DNA of 64,000 nt from a virus, in IMG/VR virus record IMGVR_UViG_3300041964_000076, positions 43,564 through 107,563 of that record; one strand, given 5' to 3'. The number at the start of each line of letters is the position of its first letter. Positions within the stretch are counted from its first letter, which is position 1. Shown piece after piece: positions 23,970-32,471 of this stretch. The notes beneath the pieces are model-generated. The model saw only the letters and a program-made list of their open reading frames with translations, was not told the DNA's origin and searched no databases. Both the position numbers and the translations under genes were made by a program.

Positions 23970-24169
23970 ACATCACCATTCCTGAACCGTTAGAAAAGTC
24001 ACTCCAAACCTTTCTAAACGCACGACCCCATTACACAACCGATCGCGCTTTCACTGAGGCAATTGCTTTATTCCTGCTGCAACACCGCACTGATGGCGTG
24101 AGCAGTCGCCAATGTAGCCGCATCTACCTTGATTCGCTGTTCAAAAAAACGGCTGAGGTAAAACTATGA
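23966..24169 (+). CDS. DUF2811-like small protein, 67 aa
   Basis: Reads MNITIPEPLEKSLQTFLNAR, RAFTEAIALFLLQH, then SRIYLDSLFKKT. The order (I)PEPL, LxxFL, DRA(F/V)TxAxxLFLLQ, YLDxLF is what I recall of DUF2811, a cyanobacteria-specific family of unknown function. This supports a cyanobacterial host. Overlaps both neighbours by four bases. Confidence 0.6.
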   Translation: MNITIPEPLEKSLQTFLNARPHYTTDRAFTEAIALFLLQHRTDGVSSRQCSRIYLDSLFKKTAEVKL

Positions 24170-25014
24170 AACGCATTGTTTGTTATTCCGGTGGGCACGA
24201 TTCTGCACTAACCGCGATCGAGGTGTCTCGACTGCACGGCACTGAAAATTTGATCCTGCTCAATCACGACATCAACCCCAGCAAAGAACACGCCGACATC
24301 AAGCGTTTTAAGCAAGAGGTTGCTAGTTATTTGGGTATGTCAATCACCTATGCCAATTGCTTGGGTATTACTGAACCTGAGAACCTGCCTGATCAGTTCC
24401 AGGCAGCAATGCTGGCCTCAAAGTTCGGCTATGGCAGCAATGGGTTTAAGTTTGGCAACGGGCAAGAAGTTTGTACAAACATTTTAAAGACAACGCCTTT
24501 TTACAATTGGCTCAAAGCGAATTGCGCCCCAGGTGAAGGCGTTATTTATTACGGCTTCGATCGCCAAGAGCAGCATCGTCTCATTCGCCGCCGCAAGCAT
24601 TTAGCAGTGGTGGGCTACGAGTCAGGCTACCTAGCGGAATTACCCCGCACCATCAAAAGCACCAAAGAGTTAGGCATCGAACCACCGCTTACCTATCAGC
24701 TTTTTAAGCACGGCAATTGTATCGGCTGCCTTAAAGCAGGGTTGCAGCATTGGTACATCGTTTTTTGCTACTACCCCGATATTTGGCAGCAGGGCAAACA
24801 AGCGGAAGCCGCGATCGGTTATTCCATTCACTCAGAAGGGTTTCTAGAAACATTAGAGCCACTGTTTGAAGCCATGCAAATGTCAGGTGTTACCCCCACC
24901 GAACACATCACTCATCAAAAGTTTTGGGCACAAGCTAAAGCCGTTGTAAAGCCAACCTATTTCACACCGTCACTTTTTAGCCAGCCTGCTATCCCTTGCG
25001 AATGCGTGATGTAA
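24166..25014 (+). CDS. PAPS-reductase-like PP-loop enzyme, 282 aa
   Basis: The N-terminus is a PP-loop: RIVCYSGGHDSALTAIEVSR. Then LILLNHDINPSKEHADIKRF with the acidic substrate-binding region, and a cysteine cluster KHGNCIGCLKAG plus C-terminal IPCECVM. This fits the adenine-nucleotide alpha-hydrolase/PAPS reductase (CysH, DndC) superfamily; the extra cysteines could bind an iron-sulfur cluster. Phages carry such genes for sulfur metabolism or DNA/tRNA modification; no dnd partners are seen. Function beyond ATP-dependent thiol chemistry is open. Confidence 0.75.
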   Translation: MKRIVCYSGGHDSALTAIEVSRLHGTENLILLNHDINPSKEHADIKRFKQEVASYLGMSITYANCLGITEPENLPDQFQAAMLASKFGYGSNGFKFGNGQEVCTNILKTTPFYNWLKANCAPGEGVIYYGFDRQEQHRLIRRRKHLAVVGYESGYLAELPRTIKSTKELGIEPPLTYQLFKHGNCIGCLKAGLQHWYIVFCYYPDIWQQGKQAEAAIGYSIHSEGFLETLEPLFEAMQMSGVTPTEHITHQKFWAQAKAVVKPTYFTPSLFSQPAIPCECVM

Positions 25015-25023
25015 CCACAAAAA

Positions 25024-25053
25024 GGGCGATCGCACTTGCCAGCACGATCGCCC
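25024..25053. terminator. Hairpin made of two HIP1-like sites
   Basis: GGGCGATCG / CGATCGCCC, 9-bp stem and 12-base loop, between 25014 and 25071. No T run, so possibly structural only. Confidence 0.4.
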
Positions 25054-25070
25054 CATCCATTAACTAACTC

Positions 25071-25361
25071 ATGAAAACCATGCTTAATCCTACTCCCCCT
25101 GCACAATTACCGCCCGAATTGTTAGCACGACTGCGCGAACCACAGCCAGAGTGCAAGTATCGCCGCAGTCTACCTGCTATGAAAAAGGCGGCTAGACTTT
25201 TCGGCATCAAAACCAGGAACAAGACAAAAGATCCACGCTTTGACTGGTACAACCTGACGCTGCAAGCCCTCGACAATCACACCCCTGATTGGCGCGGCTA
25301 TGTATTGCCTGTAGAAGTCAGAACGATCGCACCTCAAAGCTCAGAGAGGAAAGCAGCATGA
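25071..25361 (+). CDS. Hypothetical protein, 96 aa
   Basis: Reads MKTMLNPTPPAQLPPELLAR, then a basic helix (CKYRRSLPAMKKAARLFGIK) and WYNLTLQALDNHTPDWRGYV. The stop overlaps the next ATG by four bases. Basic character suggests nucleic-acid binding. Not recognised. Confidence 0.55.
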   Translation: MKTMLNPTPPAQLPPELLARLREPQPECKYRRSLPAMKKAARLFGIKTRNKTKDPRFDWYNLTLQALDNHTPDWRGYVLPVEVRTIAPQSSERKAA

Positions 25362-25929
25362 ACAACCAAAAAGTCAAAGCGCCGTGCGCTGTCGCAAGCC
25401 TGCTTTTGAGAGTGTGATGCAGACGATCGAAGCGGCAAAGCAAGAAGCGATCGCTACTCAAAAGCGGATGCTAAGAAGCTCGAAATCTGCAATCGTGCTG
25501 GCGTTTCTCAGAACTATTTCACATCCAAAAATCCTAGCGCCCGAACCGCTTTTAAGGCGTATATTGCTGCCAGAGAAGAGGCAGAATTGACCGCAACGAA
25601 TGTACCCAAGAAAAGAAAGTATGTCTCCGTGAAAAAACATAAAGAGCCACGCTTGACGTTCAACACTAAAACGCAACCGGAAAAAGTTGAGGTGACAGCA
25701 AAGAAGAATTGCAGCGCAAGGAACGGCAGTTACTAGCCCACCTTGAACGCTTTGGGAGTGTCTATCTTCGCAGCCTGACCTACAACTAAATCTTAGCCCT
25801 TCCGATGTGGGTGCAATGGTGCAACGACTGAAGCGGCAAGGGCTGATTTCAATTAATCAAAGTCCATTTGATAAGACTGGTAATGAAGCGGCGATCGTCT
25901 TGGCTAATCAACAGAGGAGGGCAGGTTGA
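25358..25929 (+). CDS. Winged-helix/HTH DNA-binding protein (several frameshifts)
   Basis: Starts MNNQKVKAP. Fragments in different frames read in order: ESVMQTIEAAKQEAIATQKR; KLEICNRAGVSQNYFTSKNP (an HTH like those in DUF6262-type proteins); REEAELTATNVPKKRKYVSV; LQRKERQLLAHLERFGSVYL; and LSPSDVGAMVQRLKRQGLIS (a winged helix). They join into one protein of about 185 residues if three or four single bases are corrected. Function is regulatory or recombination-related, inferred only from the two DNA-binding motifs. Confidence 0.5.
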
Positions 25930-26135
25930 ATCAACCACTACCAACACCAAACGATCGCCCACATATTACGGATTTGGTCATGCAAGATCTGAGCGATCGT
26001 AAAGCCTTGGCATTGCAAGATACAACACGCCACTACAACCATTTAACGGCAGAGATAGCTTGCAAGATGCGTATGAGGAAGCAATGGACGAAATTTTCTA
26101 CATTAAGCAAGCAATTCTTGAAAAGGAGGAGTTAA
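25926..26135 (+). CDS. Hypothetical protein, about 70 aa (frameshift near 26055)
   Basis: TTG start overlapping the previous stop (TTGA). MNQPLPTPNDRPHITDLVMQ then helices; near 26055 the natural reading moves to DSLQDAYEEAMDEIFYIKQA in another frame, ending about where a perfect AGGAGG site begins. Probably a small coiled-coil protein. Confidence 0.4.
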   Translation: MNQPLPTPNDRPHITDLVMQDLSDRKALALQDTTRHYNHLTAEIACKMRMRKQWTKFSTLSKQFLKRRS

Positions 26136-26140
26136 TAAAA

Positions 26141-26850
26141 ATGTCTGGAAAAATTGCATATTGTAATTGCGGGCTAAAGTCTCCAGAAAAGGGAGAATTG
26201 CAGAAAATGTTTTTTGCTAATACAGTCTTTAAAGAAAAACACTGCAATCTCTGCCAGGAACTTTTTCAACCAAAATCTGGAGTAGCTATTTGTTTGCAAT
26301 AAGTGCAAATTTAGCTGTACGAATTGTGGGGAATCCAAAAGCGGACAAACCAAATCCAAGTATTGCAAAAATTGTTTGCCACTAGTTTAAGACAGTTCCC
26401 CAGGGTTTGCCTTAAGTGTGAATCTTCTTTTTGATTCTAATAATAAGTCACGGTTTTGGCAAAACTTGTGATTTAAGCGAAAACCTAAAATTGTGTTGAC
26501 TGTGGCAAGTCGATCTCTAAAGGGCATTCAAGGTGCAATAGCTGCTCTTCCAAAAAGAGGTGCAAAGAAAATACCTATCATGGCAAAGGATGGAAAAAGT
26601 ACGAATACAAAGGGATCAGATACCGCAGCAAATGGGAAGTGTCAACTGCAACTCTTTTAAAAGAGTTGACTGTTCAATTTGAATACGAAAAGAAAGATCC
26701 TGTTACAGGTAAACGCCAGATTTTTATTTCCTGACTTGATAGATATTTAGAAATTCATCCTGATATTTATGGAGCAAAATTTTACCGGAGAATTGTGTTT
26801 TGGTTAAAACACAAAAACATGCAGAAATTTCGGCGTTAGCAATTGGGTTT
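26141..26850 (+). pseudogene. Cysteine-rich zinc-finger nuclease-like gene, broken in several frames
   Basis: ATG 26141 follows AGGAGG. Successive frames give IAYCNCGLKS, HCNLCQELF, CNKCKFSCTNCGES, KYCKNCLP, VCLKCESSF, CVDCGKSISKGHSRCNSCSS, then YHGKGWKKYEYKGIRYRSKW and KELTVQFEYEKKDP. The last part resembles the start of PD-(D/E)XK nucleases of the TnsA/homing type (YRSKWE..., later PD). At least four indels are needed. The region is AT-rich and lacks HIP1 sites, unlike its surroundings, so it is likely an insertion; it is either decayed or badly sequenced. Confidence 0.5.
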
Positions 26851-26985
26851 AAATTACAACCAATGCTTGTCGATATTTTTATTGCAAGATGTAGCGATAA
26901 AAAGTTAAAAGCTTTAGAAAAAGCCACTTTTGATCTATGCGTATATCTTAGGGGATTAATTGAAGAACCGGAGTTGTCAACCTGA
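26800..26985 (+). CDS. Hypothetical protein, 61 aa
   Basis: TTG start with a GGAG upstream. MVKTQKHAEISALAIGFKLQ then LKALEKATFDLCVYLRGLIE, helical. It overlaps the decayed end of the preceding gene and shares its AT-rich composition. Could be the true C-terminus of that gene or a separate peptide. Confidence 0.35.
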   Translation: MVKTQKHAEISALAIGFKLQPMLVDIFIARCSDKKLKALEKATFDLCVYLRGLIEEPELST

Positions 26986-27017
26986 ATTTTGCTAATCCAC
27001 CAAGACAGAGTTACTTA

Positions 27018-27137
27018 ATGCATTGGCTAGAGCAACTTTTTCAGGGAAACGATCGACGCGATGCCGCAATGGTCATTGAGGCTACGGAACAGCTGCGATC
27101 ACTTTACAAAAGTATGAGGGAAAACAATGCAAACTGA
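27018..27137 (+). CDS. Small helical protein, 39 aa
   Basis: MHWLEQLFQGNDRRDAAMVI, then EATEQLRSLYKSMRENNAN. Its last 11 bases overlap the ThyX start. Helical and probably translationally coupled to thyX. Not recognised. Confidence 0.45.
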   Translation: MHWLEQLFQGNDRRDAAMVIEATEQLRSLYKSMRENNAN

Positions 27138-27923
27138 ACAGGCGATCGATCCATTCTTCAAGGTTGAAGTTATTAGCAAAACTCTCAGCCCTCAGCAAGT
27201 AATTTATGCTGCACTTAGGCAAGATTATTCAGAGTCTTTTGTCTGCGATGAGCTTGGTTTTGAAGATCAATATGATGGCTTTGAGCCTGCGCTGAATGAC
27301 CCTTTCAACTCAGAAGCACTGATCACGAAGAAGAGCAGGCAAGCGGCATTGTCTAGAATCTATTGAAAGGCGATCGCGGTCATTTTGGCCACTCGACACG
27401 TGCAATAGTTTTAATTGTGGTTGGTCCCTCACAGCACGATCGTGCAATTAAGAACACATAGGGTCGGGGTCTCTTTCGATGTTCAATCCCAAAGGTACAC
27501 ATCTCAAAGGGTTATTGATGTTGCCAAACTCGATCGCCCAGTTGATGAAGTCTTCTATCTAAGACCGATTGGAACTTACACAGATCGACAGGGTTCGCGT
27601 TACGTTTACACCGAAGAAATGCAAGCCGAAGATAGAGAAGATTGCCGCAATGCCGCCATCAAGTATGCCTATCGGGTAGAAAAGATGGTGTCACAGAGGA
27701 ACACGCCAGAGACTTGTTACCGCAAGGAATTAGACAACATTTTGTCATGTCGGCAAACCTGCGATCGCTGCTTCACATCTTGCTTATCCGAGGCAAGAAA
27801 GATGCCCAGCTAGAAGTACAGCAGTTGTGTGAATTGACATTGCCACACCTGAAAGAGTGGTGCCCACAAGTCAGTGCATGGTTTGAAGCAAACCTATGGT
27901 TAAAAGGACGATTAGCCCCATGA
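27127..27923 (+). CDS. thyX: Flavin-dependent thymidylate synthase ThyX (several frameshifts)
   Basis: Part one: VEVISKTLSPQQVIYAALRQDYSE. Part two, other frames: LLKGDRGHFG, STIVQLRTHRVGVSFDVQSQ (the ThyX RHR/S signature in its cyanobacterial form), RYTSQRVIDV, EVFYLRPIGTYTDRQG, then EEHARDLLPQGIRQHFVMSA and LRSLLHILLIRGKKDAQLEV. The order and content match cyanobacterial ThyX (about 230-260 residues) almost end to end. Frame changes near 27330-27410 and 27690. It converts dUMP to dTMP using FADH2, a common phage nucleotide-supply gene. Confidence 0.85.
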
Positions 27924-28189
27924 TTCGCACCGAAACACCAACTGAAATCCAAAGCGCGATCGCCGCCGCCCTCCGCCAGAAGTTGTGCCTTCACAGTTTC
28001 ATAAATCTGCAACCAGAGGAGAAGCGATCGCACCTCGAAGCCGCCTCATCTTTCCTCACTCATCCTGACGCTAGACCGACCGATAAACGAGCGATCGTCG
28101 CGCTCTTGGAATTGTTAGCAACGGTCGAGGATTTGGGAGTAGGGGCGATCGCCCAGTCGATTGTTGATCAATGGCATAACCCACTGTGA
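27920..28189 (+). CDS. Hypothetical helical protein, 89 aa
   Basis: Start at MIRTETPTEIQSAIAAALRQ (27920), ATG overlapping the ThyX stop by four bases. Helical (LEAASSFLTHP; AIVALLELLATVEDLGVGAI). Not recognised. Confidence 0.55.
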   Translation: MIRTETPTEIQSAIAAALRQKLCLHSFINLQPEEKRSHLEAASSFLTHPDARPTDKRAIVALLELLATVEDLGVGAIAQSIVDQWHNPL

Positions 28190-28554
28190 CGACTATGAAA
28201 AACCGCAACAAACGCAGTACCGATCGCCAAATGAGAGTACAACAAAGCAGGCTCGATCGACTCTTTCAAAAGACGGTCAAACTCACTAAACCATTGCCAA
28301 GCTATCAACAATTACACACTGAGGCTTGTCGGTATCACGGTGAATTTAGTATGCAGTCGTGGCGTGTGATTGCCTACGCTCGGCACACTTACACCAACTA
28401 CGATATGCTCTGCGGCAAGGTAAAAGTAGCCAGCGCGATAAACAGTGAGATTTGTGCTGGCTATAAGCAGCAGGCTAACGATTTGATTCACACAGAGTTA
28501 AGGGCAAATCTGCAAACGATGACGGTAAAAGTAGGAGGCGATCGTAATGGCTAA
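28186..28554 (+). CDS. Hypothetical basic protein, 122 aa
   Basis: GTG start overlapping the previous stop by four bases (GTGA), or ATG at 28195. Very basic leader (MKNRNKRSTDRQMRVQQSRL), then LTKPLPSYQQLHTEACRYHG and RVIAYARHTYTNYDMLCGKV. The Lys/Arg content suggests nucleic-acid binding. Family unknown. Confidence 0.55.
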   Translation: MTTMKNRNKRSTDRQMRVQQSRLDRLFQKTVKLTKPLPSYQQLHTEACRYHGEFSMQSWRVIAYARHTYTNYDMLCGKVKVASAINSEICAGYKQQANDLIHTELRANLQTMTVKVGGDRNG

Positions 28555-28852
28555 GTGTCAACTTGAACCCAACAATTTCACTCCTTGTCAGGGGATGAAG
28601 TTGGCAATGAATGGCAATATGTGGAACTCCAAAGCTAAAGGGTTCTATGTGAGTCAGGTAACTAATTTCAAAACGTTTGAAACTCGCGTTGCGGGTGTGG
28701 TTCTACGCTATGGCAAGACAAACGAAGCAATCTATATCAATTGTTGCCCTTTCTGTACGACTTTGCTTGACTCTCAACACTTGCCGCCAGAAGTGCCATC
28801 TAAACCACTAGAAGATGTTGCGGTGATCCATCAAGAGTTGGGCGTTTTATGA
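28547..28852 (+). CDS. Hypothetical protein with CxxC, 101 aa
   Basis: MAKCQLEPNNFTPCQGMKLA, a beta-rich middle and INCCPFCTTLLDSQH. The CPFC pair together with upstream cysteines suggests a small zinc-binding domain. Overlaps the next gene by four bases. Not recognised. Confidence 0.55.
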   Translation: MAKCQLEPNNFTPCQGMKLAMNGNMWNSKAKGFYVSQVTNFKTFETRVAGVVLRYGKTNEAIYINCCPFCTTLLDSQHLPPEVPSKPLEDVAVIHQELGVL

Positions 28853-29079
28853 CACAGATCAGGAGAGCGATCGCAATGCTTGAACCACAACCACAACCCG
28901 TAGACAATGCCAACCCTGGTAGCCCTTACGCGCTTGCTCACGGTTGCCTCTGCCCGCGCATGGACAACGCTAATGGACTAGGCGCTTATGGAGGCGCTAA
29001 AGGTAAGGACGGCAAACCATCGTTTTGGATTAGTGAAAATTGCCCGATGCACGGCAAAGTGAACGATCGCCCATGCTAA
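28849..29079 (+). CDS. Hypothetical Cys/His-containing protein, 76 aa
   Basis: HGCLCPRMDNANGLGAYGGA and WISENCPMHGKV give a CxC...CPMH set typical of small phage zinc-binding peptides. Four-base overlap with its upstream neighbour. Function unknown. Confidence 0.55.
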   Translation: MTQIRRAIAMLEPQPQPVDNANPGSPYALAHGCLCPRMDNANGLGAYGGAKGKDGKPSFWISENCPMHGKVNDRPC

Positions 29080-29432
29080 TCCTCCTCACCCTCGTCATCT
29101 GTGCAGGCATCATTCTGCTGCTAGCCCACGCCGATCGACGTGATGCACTTTACGACAGCCCGATCGCCCCTGCTACTGCGGAGGAGCGTCAATGGATTGC
29201 ACTGGGTTACGAGTTTGCCCTTAGAGATGGTGAAGCGAGGGATAAGGCACTGGCACTAGACATTCTGAAGATGAAGTGCCGTATCAGAGAGGAGACGCTG
29301 TTTGAGGTTGTGCAATGGCTGGAAGCGCAAATACCACGGCACAGCATCGGGACTGCGATCGCCCTTCATGAATTGGCGGAGGAATTGAGAGCACACGGTT
29401 TAGAAACAACGGAGGGAACCACCAATGGCTAG
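29073..29432 (+). CDS. Single-span membrane protein, 119 aa
   Basis: Start MLILLTLVICAGIILLLAHA is a clear transmembrane or signal-anchor segment, followed by ADRRDALYD and a cytosolic helical domain (RQWIALGYEFALRD; LHELAEELRAHGLE). ATG overlaps the preceding gene by seven bases. Candidate holin-like or anchor protein, but a lone N-terminal span is not enough to say. Confidence 0.55.
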   Translation: MLILLTLVICAGIILLLAHADRRDALYDSPIAPATAEERQWIALGYEFALRDGEARDKALALDILKMKCRIREETLFEVVQWLEAQIPRHSIGTAIALHELAEELRAHGLETTEGTTNG

Positions 29433-29598
29433 AAATCAACCCGGTCGGCAGCAAGCCGCTAAGAATTTGATTGATGCTGCTATTCAGTATCAGGTCTATA
29501 AAACAGCTTTGAAGATTGCCGCTTTGCCACCTGAAAAAATTAAACCCGATGCGCCTGAAATTATTGAACTTCAAGAGATGTTGAAAGATGTTGCTTAA
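29425..29598 (+). CDS. Small protein, 57 aa
   Basis: MARNQPGRQQAAKNLIDAAI, then a helix and KPDAPEIIELQEMLKDVA. ATG overlaps the preceding stop by eight bases and is preceded by GGAGGGAA. It converges on the integrase gene with a four-base overlap. Function unknown; the position beside the integrase would suit a recombination directionality factor, which is speculation. Confidence 0.5.
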   Translation: MARNQPGRQQAAKNLIDAAIQYQVYKTALKIAALPPEKIKPDAPEIIELQEMLKDVA

Positions 29599-31150
29599 CG
29601 CAATTCAACTTTCATCACTTTGCCACCTAAAACTTCAACACGCTCTACTAAATAAAAAGCAGCCTCTTGTTTCTGATCTGGTGCCATTGTGCGCCAAAAC
29701 TCTTCATCTTGAAACGATCGCAAAATCAAGCTGTCCTTGTTTCGACGCTCCTGCTTTTGCACTGTGACATTAGATAAGAGTTTAGACAATTTCAACTTCT
29801 TAGCCTCGATCGCTGCTCTTAAGTCTGGGTCATTCATCTTTTCATATTTATGAATCTGCGATCGCAGTTCGACTACTTCAGGCGCTTCTGGCTCGTTCGA
29901 TGCCAATTGCATATCATGCTTGGCTTGCGCGGCGATCGCTTTGACATGTTCTTTCAGTTTGGCGATCACAGCATCTTCAATCAACGTGTTTCTAGTGAGC
30001 GTTCGGTTGGTGCAGTTCAGTACTGCGTCTGGATTGATTTTGCGTTGGTAGCGCTCTTTGATATACAGGCAGCACTGATACCCAAACTTTTGATTGTGCT
30101 TGCCGCCGTTTCCTTGCAGTCGGCACTGGCTTCCACATTCTTGGCAGAACACTAAACCCTTAAACCAGTTTTGATGAGCATAGCTGTTGGAACCACGACC
30201 GATCGACCGATGGCTGGCAATGATGCCCATGATCTGATCGTGCGTTTCCCGACTGATAATGCCCGTGTGGTTGTTCCAGTCAATTTCCCAGTCCTCGCGT
30301 GGCAGCAGATATTTTACACGCTTACCATTGGTATCAATAATTTCTTGCTTCTTAAGAACTTTGCCGCCTGCGAGTACCGGATCTGTCAGCCAGTCAATTA
30401 AGCCACCCTCGCTCCACCGAAAGATCGAGATTGCCCAAAAGTGCCGCTTTTGTAAACCAATAATCTCGTCTGGTAGCAAATGATTTTTTGTCATTGGGCG
30501 CACGACGATCGACGGCAGGCTAATCCCGTAATAATCGTGAATTGCTCCAACCGTTCGCGTTGATCCCTTAAGCTTCAGGAATAGTTCAACCTGGTGCCGA
30601 GCGATCGCTGCTGTGTGTAATTCTTCCTTTGTGGCTAGCAGGACATAAGAACGGTTTGGTGCTAGGAACTATCTTGCCGTCTTGCCTGGTAAAGCCAAAC
30701 CGCACTGCTCCACGCCACAGGTTCCGCTCTTGCTCGTAGTCGGTGCCTCTGGTTTGCCTATTCCTAATGCGCGATAACTCATAGGTCGCCCCTGCCGCTG
30801 CGATCGACCCTAGCAGCCCACCAATGTCGCTACACAAATCAATCCCTAGGTTGCTGGGTAAAATCTGACACTGATGGCGACGCGCGATCGCTTTTACCTC
30901 CTCTAGCACCACCTGGTTAGCAGTCAAGCGCTCAACATCTGGGATCAAGACTTTTTCGACTATCCCTGTTTCGATGAGGGCGATCGCCTGTTGAAGCCCT
31001 GGACGCTCCGCGATCGACGCTGTACGACTGGGCAATGTCGTAGAACAAGTGATCGCACCCAGCATCGCCTAGAGCCTGTAGGTGGCGGATCAGTTGCTTG
31101 CGGTTTGCTTGGTTCTCGTCCACACTTAACCGTACAACGCCGATTGTCAA
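29595..31150 (-). CDS. xisF-like: Large serine recombinase (integrase), frameshifted
   Basis: N-terminus MTIGVVRLSVDENQANRKQL holds the resolvase-type start with the catalytic Ser in RLS. A frame change near 31040 leads to RPGLQQAIALIETGIVEKVL, IPDVERLTANQVVLEEVKAI and RQTRGTDYEQERNLWRGAVR. A second near 30620 leads to the recombinase domain (HTGIISRETHDQIMGIIASH), a zinc ribbon (FKGLVFCQECGSQCRLQG... YQCC) and a coiled coil (KYEKMNDPDLRAAIEAKKL). Joined it is about 515 residues, the size of cyanobacterial XisF-type excisases/integrases. It catalyses site-specific integration and excision. Confidence 0.82.
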
Positions 31151-31312
31151 ACGTTCTGGAGCCCATAGCGATCGACCCTAACTTGGTTACTCACAAAGTA
31201 TAAGGGACATCTGCGACTCTCTAATTGTGAGTTAAAATGGGAAGATTACCGATCGCCTGAATGGGTTCCAGCCACTCAAGCGATCTAACCACCAACCTTA
31301 TTGGAGAAGGCT
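31151..31312. other. Intergenic region upstream of integrase and HNH gene; possible att site
   Basis: Divergent promoter region between the integrase (minus) and the HNH gene (plus), with TAAAAT (about 31233) as a possible -10. Serine-integrase attP sites usually lie near the gene, so this stretch is a candidate, but no obvious core or dyad was identified. Confidence 0.3.
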
Positions 31313-31779
31313 ATGGCTGTCCTGATTGTATTATCAGATGTAGAGCGGTTACGCTTTGAGCAAAAATCGAGAAAACTGAATCCTGTTGGTTGTGGACTGG
31401 CGGCACTTCTAGATTTGGACACGGTAGATTCAGTGTTAGCGGAAAACTGCAAAGCACTCACCGCATTGCTTATACGTTGGCTTACGGAAAAATCCCAAAA
31501 GCCAAGCTTATTTTGCACAAATGTCACAACCCGCGCTGTGTTAACCCTGGGCATCTTTATGCCGGAACCCACTCTGACAATCAAAAGGACGCGCTAGAAG
31601 CTGGTAGATCTAAAGTGCCAGTCCATCTATGGCTGGACGAAGCTCGTGTTTTAGAGATTAAAGCCTTAGTCAGTTCAGGCTTAAGCTTCCGCGAAGTTGG
31701 CAGGCGAACAGGTGTTAATCATTCAACTGTTAGCAGTATTGTCAAAGGCAAAACAAAAGCCTGGGCGAATGTCGCATAA
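31313..31779 (+). CDS. HNH homing-type endonuclease with C-terminal HTH (frameshift near 31363)
   Basis: Starts MAVLIVLSDVERLRFEQK; correcting the AAAAA run near 31363 joins it to IEKTESCWLWTGGTSRFGHG, then STHRIAYTLAYGK and LHKCHNPRCVNPGHLYAGTH, the classic HNH_3 core (CHN..CVNPxHL). The C-terminus LSFREVGRRTGVNHSTVSSI is an HTH that gives DNA specificity. This is a free-standing homing endonuclease, about 155 residues. It lies between the integrase and the late module. Confidence 0.78.
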
Positions 31780-31831
31780 GGAGCGATCGCGACTTCCCTG
31801 ACGTAGAATAAAAGGACGATCGCTCAAACCA

Positions 31832-31930
31832 ATGGTAGCCGCGCCAGCTTCTTGGGATGCTCAGGGAGAGACACATCAGGCAAAAGCCGCGACATACCAA
31901 GTGACAGGGGAAGAACCGGGCGAAAACTGA
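31832..31930 (+). CDS. Possible small peptide, 32 aa
   Basis: ATG ORF reading MVAAPASWDAQGETHQAKAA to a TGA at 31928, preceded by AAAGGA at some distance. Glycine/glutamate-rich end. Coding is uncertain. Confidence 0.25.
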   Translation: MVAAPASWDAQGETHQAKAATYQVTGEEPGEN

Positions 31931-32061
31931 TTGGGCACCGATTATCTGCGAGTTAACGAAACGTGCTTCATGCTCTGATCATCGCAGGCGGCAACGGTGT
32001 ATTTAAGCGATCGCACTTTTTTAAGGCACCCAGTTTTAGACCAGCTTGGAGAACTAAAGTA

Positions 32062-32367
32062 ATGGCGATCGAGGTCAACATCACGCCTGAACAAATTAAT
32101 GAAGCAGTAGGACAGGCGATCGTTGATAGCGCGATCGGGCAGTCAATGAAAAAGCTGCTAGAAGAAAAAGTTAAAGAACTGGGCAATCCGTACAGTGGCT
32201 TACTGCCCAAAGTTTTAGAGCAAGAAGTTGCTTTAGTTTTGAGAGAGATGATTAGAGAGGAACCTTACGCCACAATGATTCGTGAAAAGGTAAAAGAGAA
32301 GCTGACGGACGAGATTGTTTATAAGGTCACTAATGCTGCTTACGATTCGTTCTTTGAGAAGCTATAA
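32062..32367 (+). CDS. Hypothetical helical protein, 101 aa
   Basis: Start MAIEVNITPEQINEAVGQAI (32062); longer in-frame starts upstream cross a region of unlikely residues. Strongly helical (MKKLLEEKVKELG; ALVLREMIREEPYATMIREK; EKLTDEIVYKVTNAA). It converges on the late operon. Not recognised. Confidence 0.6.
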   Translation: MAIEVNITPEQINEAVGQAIVDSAIGQSMKKLLEEKVKELGNPYSGLLPKVLEQEVALVLREMIREEPYATMIREKVKEKLTDEIVYKVTNAAYDSFFEKL

Positions 32368-32402
32368 ACAATAGTCGCTCCCTACTCCCCACTCCCACCA
32401 AC

Positions 32403-32444
32403 CGATCGCACACGGCTCTAGCCCGTTCTCAGCCAGTGCGATCG
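32403..32444. terminator. Hairpin terminator between convergent operons
   Basis: CGATCGCAC / GTGCGATCG outer stem of 9 bp, with a secondary ACGG..CCGT element in the loop. It lies between 32367 (plus) and 32472 (minus end of late operon). No long T run. Confidence 0.5.
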
Positions 32445-32471
32445 CCCAACCCAGGTTAGTTCAGGTGTGAG

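Noticed and set aside
24166-25014. Assigning DndC (phosphorothioation) to the PP-loop gene
   Set aside because: No dndA/B/D/E-like neighbours and the cysteine pattern alone is not diagnostic.
29073-29432. Holin assignment for the N-terminal membrane-span protein
   Set aside because: Only one span, a large soluble domain and no endolysin nearby; it lies in the early operon.
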